A stretch of 64,000 nt of DNA from Pyrenopolyporus hunteri. Its lineage: Eukaryota; Ascomycota; Sordariomycetes; Xylariales; Hypoxylaceae. How positions within the stretch are numbered: position 1 is the stretch's first letter; every line of letters starts with the position of its first letter. A program made the translations under genes and the position numbers. The notes beneath the pieces were generated by a model. The model was not told where the DNA came from and ran no database searches. It saw only the letters and a list, made by a program, of their open reading frames with translations. Below, one piece after another: positions 1-11,122 of this stretch. Where the stretch lies: NCBI GenBank assembly GCA_902806595.1, contig CADCXC010000003.1, positions 2,046,001-2,110,000 on the forward strand, given 5' to 3'.

Positions 1-645
1 GCCGAGTGGGGCCAGGTCGAGCGGATACGCGTCCTGAACACCCGCGGCGTCGCCTTCATCACGTATACCAACGAGGCCAACGCCCAGTTCGCTAAGGAGG
101 CGATGGCGCACCAGTCCCTGGACCATAACGAGATCTTGAACGTGCGGTGGGCCACGGCAGACCCGAATCCGATGGCACAAGCGAGAGAGGCGAGACGTAT
201 CGAAGAACAAGCCGCTGAGGCTATCAGGAGAGCGCTGCCGGAGGCGTTTGTGGCCGAGATCGAGGGCCGGGATCCCGAAGCGAGGAAACGACGGAAGATC
301 GAGAGTAGTTTTGGTTTGGAAGGATACGAGGCACCCGACGACGTCTACTTCGCCCGTGGCCCGCAGGCGGTGAATCCGGCTGGGAGACAGGGATACGAGC
401 TCGAGCAGGAGCAACGGTTAATGATTGAAAATGGCGAAGCAGGTGGCGGCGGTACGGTGGAAACCGGAGGTCAACAGCAACAACAACTACAACTACAACC
501 CGCAGAACAAGAAGGGGGAATCTTTTCAAGCAGCACGTTAGCAGCGTTAAAGACAGCGAAGGTCTCGACGGCTCCGAAGGCTAAGGCGGCGGCGTCGTCC
601 GGGCCGTTAGTAGCATACGGCAGCGATAGCGAAGATGAAGAATAG
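1..645 (+). CDS. cwc2: Pre-mRNA-splicing factor Cwc2, C-terminal part (5' end outside window)
   Basis: The frame is open from base 1 to the TAG at 643-645, so the gene begins before the window. The first ~50 visible residues are the end of an RRM: an RNP1-like stretch GVAFITYTNEANAQFAKEAM, then ILNVRWATADPNP, which is the usual Cwc2 exit from the RRM. A charged helix (REARRIEEQAAEAIRRALPEAF) and a Gln-rich, low-complexity tail ending in acidic DSEDEE follow. In yeast and Neurospora-type fungi Cwc2 contacts U6 snRNA and links the Prp19 complex to the catalytic spliceosome. Its Torus/zinc-finger half would lie upstream and cannot be seen. The gene converges on ureF. Family assignment is strong; the N-terminal structure is unknown. 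Confidence 0.9.
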   Translation, partial: AEWGQVERIRVLNTRGVAFITYTNEANAQFAKEAMAHQSLDHNEILNVRWATADPNPMAQAREARRIEEQAAEAIRRALPEAFVAEIEGRDPEARKRRKIESSFGLEGYEAPDDVYFARGPQAVNPAGRQGYELEQEQRLMIENGEAGGGGTVETGGQQQQQLQLQPAEQEGGIFSSSTLAALKTAKVSTAPKAKAAASSGPLVAYGSDSEDEE

Positions 646-863
646 GGCGTTTGCACGGGAAGGCTTAGGCACTTAACATATATCGTCTCTAATGAACAAA
701 CAAGCAAATGATAAATTGTATATACCATACACCATTCCCTACCTCCAAGCCTTTAGATACCAACCGCCCAGAGCACCCATCTAAATGAAATTGACTAAAC
801 CCACACCCACCGCAACCAATCCATATATTCTCTCCATCCTATCTTCACCGTAGGTATCCGTCC

Positions 864-1796
864 TCAACTATTAAATATCCTCGAATACAACAGCTCATGC
901 CTGCCCACCCACAAATCCACCGCCGGCACGCTCTGCCCCGCCTCCTCGACGCGCGCGTCCCACTCCCGCGCGATCGCCTCCGCCAGCAGCCCCTGGACCC
1001 CGGCGCCCGCCAGGATGCGCTGCGCCTGGTACGGCCCGAACAGGCCGGCGCGCACCGCCGCCGAGACCAGGGCCTTGACGTGGCCCAGCATGAACACGTA
1101 CGCCGCCTGCCGCAGCGAGAGCCCGCACAGCGCCGCGACGGCCCCGAAGAGGGGCGCTAGGTGCGCTGATACGGGCGGCGGCGCTTGCTCCCCCTCGGCC
1201 GTAGATGTAGGCTTGGACGCGTGCGAAGTAGCACCCCTCAGCATCTCCGCAAACGGCGCCAGCGTCCCCCCCGGGTCCGCCGTCGCCGCGATGCTCTTCT
1301 CCCAGATGGCGAGGAGCGCGCGGCCCTGCTGGACGGAGGCGCGGCGGCCGACGGCGCAGACGATGGCCGCGTCGAGCTGGTCGTCGAGGCTGGCGACGGT
1401 GTGCGGCGCCGGGTCGCGGTGCGCGGCGAGCGCGAAGGGCAGCGTGGTGCTGGCGTAGGAGGAGATGGAGAGCGGGAGGAAGGAGGAGAATGGGGACGGT
1501 GAGGATGAGGAGGGGAAGGCGGAGCGGGGTTTATGTCGGGTGTGTGCTAGATACGATTCGAGCCCGGAGCTGAAGGCGAAGGAGCCCAGCGGTAGGGCCG
1601 AGTCGGAGAGTAATAGGAGGTAGTGGTGCGCGGATTGCGCCGAGGGGATAGGAGTAGGAATGATAATAGGTGGTTTGCTAGTATTAGCCGCCTCCGATTC
1701 TGATAATCGCGCTTTGGCTTTTCGGAGGCGGAGCTCCAGATCTGCTATTTCATTCTCAAGGGCCTCCTGGGATTCATCGTCTATAGTCGGATTCAT
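864..1796 (-). CDS. ureF: Urease accessory protein UreF
   Basis: Intronless gene of 310 codons. Residues ~8-40 form a charged, Leu-rich helix (LENEIADLELRLRKAKARL) that is not part of the core family. The UreF core starts at ~58 with LLLLSDSALPLGSFAFSSGLESYL, the family hallmark, and continues through the helical repeat to a C-terminal AIAREWDARVEEAG segment. UreF works with UreD and UreG as a GTPase-regulating chaperone that loads nickel into urease in the cytosol. Length is slightly above the usual 230-290 because of the N-terminal helix. The C-terminal coding half (about 900-1460) is much richer in G+C than the N-terminal half. The start at 1796 is the first ATG of the frame. No urease or other accessory gene is nearby, which is normal in fungi. 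Confidence 0.93.
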   Translation of the reverse strand: MNPTIDDESQEALENEIADLELRLRKAKARLSESEAANTSKPPIIIPTPIPSAQSAHHYLLLLSDSALPLGSFAFSSGLESYLAHTRHKPRSAFPSSSSPSPFSSFLPLSISSYASTTLPFALAAHRDPAPHTVASLDDQLDAAIVCAVGRRASVQQGRALLAIWEKSIAATADPGGTLAPFAEMLRGATSHASKPTSTAEGEQAPPPVSAHLAPLFGAVAALCGLSLRQAAYVFMLGHVKALVSAAVRAGLFGPYQAQRILAGAGVQGLLAEAIAREWDARVEEAGQSVPAVDLWVGRHELLYSRIFNS

Positions 1797-2147
1797 TATG
1801 ACATTGCTAACAGGCGACTTTCCTATTTATCACATAAAGTACGTGTAATAATAGTAGTAGAAGGAAGAATAATCAACGATTCAGCTCTCATTGGTAAGAA
1901 CGGTTCATGGCATTTTTTAGCCTCGCAATCGTTAGGTTATCCGTCCAACCTGGTATCTCCACCCAACTCCCCGACCTTTAACCCTCGATTATTCCGAATG
2001 GGTACCAATAGAAGAAAACGAGAGCCGGGAAAGACATGAGAAGGAAAAGAAACGCATAACTCCTGTCATGCAATACCATATCCTGCCGATTCCCTGCCCC
2101 AGCCATGCAATACACTCTAACCCTAACTTTACAAGCGAGACTTAATC
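1797..2147. other. Intergenic, ureF 5' side / cut12 3' side
   Basis: This 351-bp gap holds the ureF upstream region and the cut12 3' end. I see no gene, repeat or clear regulatory motif in it. Confidence 0.5.
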
Positions 2148-4359
2148 TCACGGCCTGATGTTCTCTTTGTCGCGGTTACGACCACCACCGTTCCTTTGTC
2201 TTTCGAGTTTCTTTTGCTCCAAACGAGCTCGGGCCGCGGCCTGTCGCTCCGCGGGCAGCGTGCACCGAGAAGTATTTGAGGAACTGTTGCGTTCGAGCTC
2301 AGGACCTCCGAGGCGCGCGAATCTATCACGCATGAGATCGAAGCCTGGCCCATCGCTGCCGGAGGACAGGGGACGGCTGGGATAAGACTGAGGCCTCGTA
2401 GGGCGCGGCGCGGCCACCTCTAAAGCGCCCTGCATCTCAGCACCGTGATCTGTACGGGCCGCGGCACGCGCTTCCCCCAGCTTTTGGTTCAGTAGATCCT
2501 TGGGAGTAAACGAATCCTTCGACGGTAACTGATTGAGCTTGTTGGAGAGGATCTTAGACACGGCTCTACCGGTATCGAATGACATTAGCGAAGTCTTCGC
2601 CTTCGTGATAGATCGCGGCGGAGTAATGTCAAAGTCGTTCATTATCGGGTCCTTCTCGCGCTTGTTAACCTCCATCTGCTCTTTCTTATCCTTTCTTAAC
2701 TCGTTCTTAATATCCTTAAAACTGTCCGACCAATCGGGAGGTAGGAAAGTCTCGGACTTGGCCGGTTTGGAGATCATATCCACCTGTGATTCTTCTTGGT
2801 TTCTGAGTAAAGATCTCTGAGTCATGTCGAGGGTGAGATCCTCGACAGAGGCCGAGCGCTTGTGATGGCGTGCGGGTTGAGTCCGGTCGTATCTCGAGGG
2901 CTTGCCGAGAGACTCGATGCCCAGTCTCAAATCCCGAGTTGCTCTGCTCGAGGAACCTGCAGCCTCAAGTGTCTTGATAGTCTTCTCTAGCTCGGCAATC
3001 TTGTCGTTCTTCCCCTTCAACACCTGCAGAGCCTCGGCGGTTCGAGACTTCGCGTCCCTCTTCAGGGTCTCGTAATCTTTCTTCAGTTGCCGGATCTCAC
3101 GGTCCTTCTGTTGCGATTCCTCCTTAGCTACCTGCAACTTCTGCTCTAGCTTCTTCACCTGTATCATATCTGCTGCTCCTTTGTGGACGTGATCATCGTG
3201 TAGCTTCGTTGATCGCTCCTCCGCTGCGCTTAGATCAGACTTAAGCTTACTCACTTCCCTGCGAAGTTTGTCCATCTCCCTTAACTCGGATCGGGCTCGT
3301 CGGAGTTCTCGGTTGACCTCGAGAAGTGTCTGCTCAGTCCGAGGTGAGGTATTGATCCGTGGGCGGTCAGATCGGTTCGAGCTTGATTCGCCCTGCAATT
3401 CCTGGACAAGAGCTGTGAGCTCTTTGACTTGATCTCGGTAACGAGCAGCAAGAGCAGTCTGCTTCTCTAGGTCCTTCATCAAGGTAGCGTCCTCGCGATC
3501 GCTTCCACGCCTTTTCTTGTCCGCAACCTGGGTTGACATAGCCGCGATCTTCTCCTCCATCTCGGCTACCTTCAGCTGCTCCTCCTTCAGCTTCTGAGAT
3601 AATTCGAGTGCCTCGGCATCTTTCTTCTTAGCGTAAGACTTGGCTAGAGCCTTGAATCTTACCATCCGCTCGATGTCGGCCATGGCTTCGTCGCGGTATC
3701 TGTTAAATTCCGCTTTCCAGTACTTGCCCGACTCTGAGCGAGGCTCGTTAAGATCCTCCGTGGCATCGTGGGTATAAACGTCGTCCTCCCATTCATCTTC
3801 AGACTCGTCGTCAGCAGGCTTCGATGGGACTTCTTCCTTTCCCTTTTCTGCATTCTTCTTAGACCTCGCCGAGCGAGAATTCTCCAATGCTTGTTGTAGG
3901 GCCGATCTTCTCCGCTGTCTCGCTGAGGCCAGAGGGCTGGCGTCCGGACTACCAACGCCAGCTTTGACGTCATGGTTGAATGAGACACGTTTTCGTCGTG
4001 CAGTGCCAGTACCAGGAGTCAAGAGGATACTAGTCGGTTGCTTACTGGGGGACTGCTTGGTCGGAGAGACCATGTTGTTTGAGGCTGAGTTGTCGTTTTT
4101 ATTCTTCGCAGATTTGGCACGTTTTTGCTCGGCAGTCGCCTCTGACGCGTTGGAGGACCCGAATATGGCATTCTTGAGTGCACGAGCAGCAAAGACAGGG
4201 GCGGGGGTATCTGGTGCTTCGATCAGGGTGGTATCCTCTAGAGAAATGTTAGCAGATGCCGACGACATCACAGCTTCAATATGTCTTACCAGCGCCGGTG
4301 GACGCGTCCTTGGCCCCGGTTGCGCCTTGGAAGCCCTTTTTAATAGCCCAGCCGAGCAT
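2148..4359 (-). CDS. cut12: Cut12-type spindle pole body protein
   Basis: Two exons: 4359-4290 (MLGWAIKKGFQGATGAKD..., 23 codons plus one base) and 4237-2148. They are separated by a 52-nt intron, 4289-4238, with GTAAGA donor, GCTAAC branch site and CTAG acceptor. Splicing gives 719 residues and removes an in-frame stop. The later ATG at 4271 lies inside the intron, so 4359 is preferred. After splicing the N-terminus reads ...EDTTLIEAPDTPAPVFAARALKNAIFG, the conserved Cut12 start (MLGW... plus E-PDTPAPVFA). Residues ~195-470 are long coiled coil, and the C-terminus is basic and disordered (KLERQRNGG...). In fission yeast Cut12 is a spindle pole body component that promotes Plo1/Cdc25 mitotic activation and SPB insertion. 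Divergent from gcn2. Confidence 0.88.
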
Positions 4360-5263
4360 TGTGCTCAATTCGAAAGAGTGATTCTATCGATATTGTAGAG
4401 TTGTCGTGCACATGTATGGGTGGAATATGGGTGAAATGGCTGAACTCGGCGTGAGGTTTGATGCGACGAGGCAGCATTAGAAGCAGTGTTATATGCGGGT
4501 GGTGGTATGTAGATGTTTACTTTGGGAACGTGGGGACCCTGGGGCAACGAATTTGACAACACCACGCCCAATTGATCCACCTGATACGCTAAAGTGCACG
4601 TCCACTAACTAAAACCTATCCTCTGAACTCTAGTGGCTGCCCCTACCTATTATCTGCCCTGGCACACGGTCCTTTACGTGTAAGATAGGTACCTAGGGAG
4701 CTTACAGTACTTGTACCTCGGCGAGTACCTTGGGTTCCTTGTATTCAACGCCCAGTGTATTTTATTAGAATTGCGCTGCTCTCTCACTAAGCCAAGTACC
4801 CTACCTAGATAGGTACCTAGGTACCTAACAAAGATGCTTCGAACGCAGGTACATTCTAGAAGGTAACAAACAGCCACAAATAACGTATCAGTTGTGGGTA
4901 TATGCACAGTCTAGGTACCTACCCGTAAGTAGGTACACAGAGGTAACCACTGAAATACCAGCCTATATGTCGATTTAGGTACCTTGATATGCTAAAGCGT
5001 GGGGCAATTAGGCCCAATACACGTATGAATTCACCCCACCATCGCCGAATCTCGACTCGAACTCTGACTTGTTACACCGCTGCCATTTTCATTTTCATTC
5101 TTCATATTTTCTTTTTATTTTCTTCGTCCATAATCATAATTTGTATATCTTAACATAGTGCTGCGAAGATGGCCACAGCTCAGTAGACGAACCACAGCTC
5201 CGGCTGTGTGGGGTCTTTATTCGTTCGTTTTTATCCACTTCCGAACGATACTGAAATATCACA
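4360..5263. other. Divergent cut12/gcn2 promoter region with TACCTAGGTA motifs
   Basis: This ~900-bp spacer separates two divergent genes. About 4680-4990 carries many copies of TAGGTACC/TACCTAGGTA-like palindromic words. From ~5070 the sequence becomes T/C-rich (ATTTTCATTTTCATTC), as in fungal leaders. One short upstream ATG frame lies at 5169 (annotated separately). No other gene is supported here. Confidence 0.55.
5169..5186 (+). promoter_or_regulatory. Candidate 5-codon uORF in the gcn2 leader
   Basis: ATG GCC ACA GCT CAG TAG encodes five residues and stops 77 bases before the gcn2 start. It is the only ATG between about 5020 and 5264, and its context GAAGATGG is favourable. Whether it is transcribed depends on the start site, which cannot be seen. 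Confidence 0.3.
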
Positions 5264-8200
5264 ATGGCTTGGAAGCCAAATGCTGCATGGAAAGGGCCTC
5301 AGCAGCTCACCACCAAGGTTGACGATGACTCAAGCTACCCCGGGCTGAAGCCCGTCAGCCCGGACGTGGCCCCCAAAACGCCGTATACCGATGTCCAAAA
5401 TGAAGAGCTTATGGTCCTCCAGGCCATCTATGGTGATGATTACATTGAGCATAAGGCTGCCAATAGCGCATGGATGAAATCCGAGCCGTCCTTCGATATT
5501 CGCGTCAAGGCTCTGTCGGATGAAGAAGTAGCTATTACGCTTAGTGTAGTGCTCACAGCCACGTATCCCAAGTCCGCGCCCCTACTTAGTTTAAAAGACG
5601 AGGGAAACCTAAGAGAATCTACGGTGTTTAAGCTGCAAAAATTCATCGAGACAAAGCCTAAAGCCTTAGCCGCGCTCGAACAGCCGGAACCCATGATCCA
5701 CGAGCTGGCCCAGGGTCTCCAAGATATCCTTGAAGATGCTGCTCAGGCAAAGGCTCAGGGGTTAGACTTACCCTCTCTAGAGGAGGAGAGAGCGGCTCAC
5801 GAGGCTGAGCTGGCCAGGCAAGCTCGGGAGCAGCAAGAAGAAGAGGAGCGTAAGAAAAAAGACGCTATAAAAGAAGAGGAGCGAGTAATGCAAGATATGA
5901 TACAGAAGGAGGTCGACCGACAACGAACAAGAGTAAAGGAGTCAAAAAAGAGGAACAAACCCCTCACCACCGCGAATCACCACACTCGAGATTCACGTAT
6001 CCTAGAAGCCGGAAAGGTTGAATTCGATCAAACATGCGAAGTCACCGACTCTACTGGTAATGTTTTTGTATTCAGTGTCGTCACTGGGAGAAGCGAATAT
6101 CGGCGGGGGCAGGTGGCAACCACGTATCTCGTCTGGCCAGAGATCTCCGGCGAACGAAACGGGCCAAGTCTAGCTCTCAAAGAATTTGAATTACAGTCGA
6201 CTTCTACGGAATCCGCCCAATTCAAGAAACAATTACAAGCTCTGGAAGGGCAGCTAGAATCCGTGAAGAAGGTATCGCATCGTAATATTCTGGACCTCCT
6301 GAATTTCCGCATCGATCGGGATCAGGGGGAGATCGAGTCGGCATCAATGACTTGGACGGCGAGGCTTCTAACCCCGCTCGCGGATAAAGGCCCGCTTGGA
6401 GAGCTGCTAGAGCTTGCGGGACAACTTGATGTCGAGAAGGTTCGTTCATGGACTGCAGACCTTCTCAACGCTTTGGGCTACTTACACAGCCACGGAATTA
6501 CTCACCAAGATATACACCCTGGCAATATCCTCTTATTCAGAGAGGCAACAGGGGATGTCATCCCAAAACTATCAGACGTGGCATATCAGAGAGAATTGCA
6601 TAATCTCTGTCGCAGATCTCAGAGAAACTCGTCGGCGAATTCTGCACGATCTACCTATTGGCTGCCGCCAGAGATCGCCGGGAGCTCACGACCACAATTT
6701 ACCCAAAAGACCGACATCTGGGATCTCGGAGTTGTTTTCCTGCAGATGATATTTGGCCTCGATGTGTTTCAGAGATACCAGTCTCCGGCGGCCCTGGTGG
6801 AATCACTCTCCCTGTCCAGACCGTTGCACGAATTAGTGGCAAGGTTTTTCAAACTTGATCCTAGAAAACGCTCTCGTGCATTTGAATTGAGCTCTAGCGA
6901 GTTCCTGGCCACCGACGCACCGGTCATCGTCGATGAGCCCTCGGCCATCTTTTCTCATTCTCAACCTCTTGGCTCGCTGTCGCAGACGTTCCCTACACGC
7001 TTAAGACGCGACTCTTCCGCTCGTGGCCAAAATTTCTCGAGGTACAAGGAAGACTTCGTCGAAGAAGCGCGGCTAGGCAAGGGTGGTTTCGGCGAAGTCG
7101 TCAAGGCGCGAAAGAAGCTCGATGGCCAAATTTACGCCATCAAGAAAATCACCCAACGTTCTCAATCGAGCCTTACCGAAATATTGAAAGAAGTTAGGCT
7201 ACTTTCTCAATTAAGTCACCCAGCAGTTGTAAGATATTACAACACCTGGCTAGAGGAAGTTCCCGACTTATCGGACTCAGAAGAGGATGTGTCAACTGAA
7301 GACCCCAATGATTCCAAAGGCACAACGTCTCAAGGGACCGATGTCCAATTCGCCACTAGTACTGGAGGCTTGGATTTCATCTCTTCGAGTCATCCCAATA
7401 TCGAGTTTGGCTACGACGATTCAGACGTCGAAGAAGAAGAGGAAACAGAAGAAGACGACGATGACGAAGAGTCAGACGTAGATTCTGCCGTCGACGACTC
7501 TATGCCCTTGCCTACGAGAGTAAGGAGTAACCAAAGACATTACAGAACCGTGATGTATATATCTATGGAGTATTGTGAAAAAAGGGTGAGTTAATCCAGT
7601 CCCTAGAACCCGTAATTAGTAATGACTGGGTAAGCTGCTGACTCTGGTTTTAAGACGCTCCGAGATCTCATTCAAAGGAATCTTTGGAAAGAAACAGAGG
7701 AGATATGGCGCTTGTTTCGCCAGGTCCTAGAAGGCCTAGTTCATATTCATGGGCTGAATATAGTTCATCGAGATCTTAAACCAGAAAACATCTTCATCGG
7801 CCTTGGCCCTGATGGGCTTAACAACGTCAAGATCGGCGACTTCGGATTGGCTACAACAGGCCAGTTCGCCGTCGATAAGTCCGCCGGCGGCAGCCTTGAT
7901 ACGGGCGATTTGACGAGAAGTATTGGAACCTCATATTATGTTGCTCCCGAAGTCCGAAGGGCTGGCGGAGGATCATACACTTCAAAAGTTGACGTAAGTC
8001 ACTCCACATTCCGTCGATGCGAAATCCTTCTCTGACTTGGCTAAGATGTATTCTCTTGGAATTATATTTTTTGAGATGTGTTATCACCCTATCATGGGCA
8101 TGGAAAGAGCGGATAAGTTAGGCAAATTGGGAAATTCCTCTCTTCTCCCCGATGACTTTCAACCCGGTGATAAGGTGAAAGCGGACATTGTTCTGTCTCT

Positions 8201-10289
8201 GGTTACGCACGACGTCAAGGATCGCCCAAGCAGTATTGAGCTACTGCGAAGTGGGAAGTTACCCATACAGATGGAGAATGAGACAACACGTCGGGCGCTT
8301 GCGAGTCTTACAAGTACTGCCTCGCCATATTTTCCAAAGGTCGTTTCAGCTTTGTTCTCCGCGCCCTTGGAACCGACCAAAGACTACGCTTGGGACATGG
8401 CAACACCTAATCCGACCGCGACGGAATTAATGCACCAAAGTCTTGTGAAGGATGAGTTGATATCGGTCTTTCGCCGCCATGGCGCAGTTGAAGCGCCTCG
8501 CAGTTCGCTCTACCCGCGTTCACCCCATTACTCTCCAAACCAGGACATCGTTCAGTTATTGGACCAGAGTGGCACAGTAGTTCAGCTACCCTTCGACCTA
8601 ATGCTCGGAAATGCCAGAGTACTAGCTAAACGCACTAACTTCTCGTCGGTTCGAAAATCTTTCACGTTTGGTAGCGTTTATCGTGACAGGCGAAATGGCG
8701 GGCAACCGCTCATGATCGGCGAAGTCGATTTTGACATTGTTTCTGCGGACACTTTGGACTTGGCTTTGAAAGAAGCAGAGGTCATTAAAGTGCTAGATGA
8801 GATCATAGACACATTCCCTTCAACATCGCCAATGTGTTTCCATCTCAGCCATTCTGACCTTCTACAACTCATATTCGATTTTTGCAATGTGGATTTGAGC
8901 GTGAGACAGTTGGCCGCCGAGTCTCTCAGCAAGTTGAACATACACTCCTATACTTTCCAGAAGATCCGAGCAGAGCTTCGTTCACCCATGATTGGGATAT
9001 CAGCTACTAGTATTGAAGACCTCCGGCGATTTGATTTTCGAGGTAGGTATCTGGTTTTTTCTACCCGGCGGGAAGATTTAAGATGTTAACCAAGAGCTAG
9101 ATACCCCGGTGAAGGCGTTCACCAAACTGAAGGCTATTTTTGAGGGCAGCCGGATGTATGAGAGACTGCAACCGACCCTTGCCCATTTAAAGGATGTAGT
9201 CGAGTATACTAAACGTCTCGGCGTCCATGCAAAGATTTACATTAATCCCTTAAGCAGCGTCAAGGAGAACTTCTTCTCTGGCGGGATGCTATTTCAGTGT
9301 CTTTACGACAAGAAATTTAAGGATGTCTTTGCCGCCGGTGGCCGCTATGATAGTTTAATCAAAGCGCATCGCCCAAAGGTAGGCGAGGGGCCTCACGCAG
9401 TAGGTTTTAGCTTGGCGTGGGAGAAGCTGGCACGACTACCAAAATCTGGAGGAAAGGCTTTCTTGAAGAAATCCGAGGAAGAAGCATCCAGTATCTTTAA
9501 TACTAAACGAGTAAGTCTCATGATATTCTATTTGATATTCCCTGTCGCAGTCTAACCGTCTTCTAGTGCGATGTCCTGGTGGCTAGCTTCGATGCGCAAA
9601 CGCTTCGTACAGCCGGCATGGAAGTGCTCTCGATGCTATGGTCTCACGATATCAGCGCTGAGCTAGCCCGAGATGCCCGATCCCCCGAGGAACTTACGTC
9701 GAGAAATCGCGATGAGACTTATTCGTGGATCGTCATAGTAAAGCAGGAAAACGTACTAAAGATCAGGACAATGGATCGCAAAGACGTCCCAGACGCGGAA
9801 ATTTCAACTTCTCAACTCCTTCCGTGGCTCCGCGCCGCACTACGCGAACGCGGTACTTCCAAGCAATCAGAAGCCGCCAGCAGCGCAACACCTGTCACCC
9901 AGAGCGGCGGAGTCTCCGTAAACCCGAATCAAGAAGTGCGGGTCCTCGTCGCGGGAACGAGGTCGAAGAAATTCAACCGCCTGGTGGTCATCGAGCAGGC
10001 GCAAGCCAACGCCGCGGCGCTCCTGCAGACCTTCCTAGACGGGCCCATCGCCGCCGTCGAGACCTCGGACGTCGTGCTAGATCTGATCCAAGAGACGGCG
10101 CTGTCCGAGCCCGAGACGTGGCGCCGCGCCGAGCAGTCAGTCGAGAAGAACGAGCGCAGGTATCTCCGCGAGATCCACGACATGCTGCTCGCCTGGCGCG
10201 TCGAGTGGGAGACTAAGGACGCTAGTCGACATGCGTTCGTGTATAACTTCAGGACTACGAAATGCATATACTACGATCTTGGGGCGTGA
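5264..10289 (+). CDS. gcn2: eIF2alpha kinase GCN2 (general amino acid control)
   Basis: Five exons: 5264-7585, 7655-7993, 8046-9042, 9101-9510 and 9567-10289. The introns are 69, 52, 58 and 56 nt and all phases close, giving 1596 residues, the normal family size. Domain order is canonical. The RWD domain lies at ~45-150 ([15 protein letters not shown]). A charged coiled coil follows at ~175-225 and a pseudokinase at ~255-550. The kinase runs from ~600, with Gly loop [10 protein letters not shown], Lys627 in AIKKI, an acidic insert (~670-750), HRDLKPEN with Asp814, and DFG at 836-838. The HisRS-like domain starts at ~1035, and the ribosome/dimer domain lies after ~1430. GCN2 senses uncharged tRNA with Gcn1/Gcn20 and phosphorylates eIF2alpha; the Neurospora orthologue is cpc-3. 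A short uORF lies in the leader. Convergent with pet127. Confidence 0.96.
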
Positions 10290-11122
10290 GCGGGTTTGCT
10301 GCCTACTTGCCTAGGTAGGTAACTAAGCTACGTAAAACTTTAGATAAGTCGGTATCCAGCTGTTATTTACGCTGAAAGGAAGATATCAATTAGGAGGACG
10401 GGCCAAAAATATTGGGGAATGCGGATGATTTACCGTATGTGGATAGGTGGTAGATACCCTAATCGACTATTCTCACTCTTAAACCCCTTGTGCTTATGGT
10501 TATTTGGACTCCCTACGACATCTTGGATAGGTATATACGTTAAAGTAAGTACCTAGGCGCGGTACAACGACGTCTTAGATCAAATGGTTTAAGAGAGAAG
10601 ATTTTTTTCTTAATATTTCGGCAGGAGTATCTACTAACATCAGGTACCTAACCCTGAGTAAGTGCCCGACCTCCTATACCGGTAACCTACTGTACATAGG
10701 TAGTCTAAACCAAGCTATACACAACCCTAATCCATAACAACCAACCGCCCCATCCATTCAACGATCGAATCGAAGGAGCGTTCGGAAACTAGATTCATTC
10801 ATACATGTATACAGCGTTTTTAAATGTACAGAGTCGAGACGGCCCGTTTCCATGTAGTCCGACGACAGGCGGCGAGCCTACCGCGAGCGGAGGCAGCGTC
10901 GGCATGCGTAGGTAAAGTACCGCCCTTTTCAAGGCCTTCCGTACCTATAGACATGGAAGGCATATGCAGATCCTTCCTCATGCCAAACCGCCCACCAGCC
11001 CAGTCAGTCAGTTATCATGGCGTCGTACCCGAATGTTGTACAAGGGGCCTAGTTACGCGGCGCGCGATACGCCGCCTAGGGGAACAAGCAAAGTTGATCC
11101 GACTCCTTTTTACCCGTCAACC
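10290..11122. other. Intergenic between convergent gcn2 and pet127
   Basis: AT-leaning 3' flanks of both genes with scattered TACCTAGG words (e.g. around 10308-10320 and 10548-10556). I could support no gene. A 105-codon frame starting at 10824 shows no recognisable protein features. Confidence 0.5.

Noticed and set aside
4365..4580. A 71-codon minus-strand frame upstream of cut12
   Set aside because: Lies in the cut12 promoter, has no protein features and ends just before the real start.
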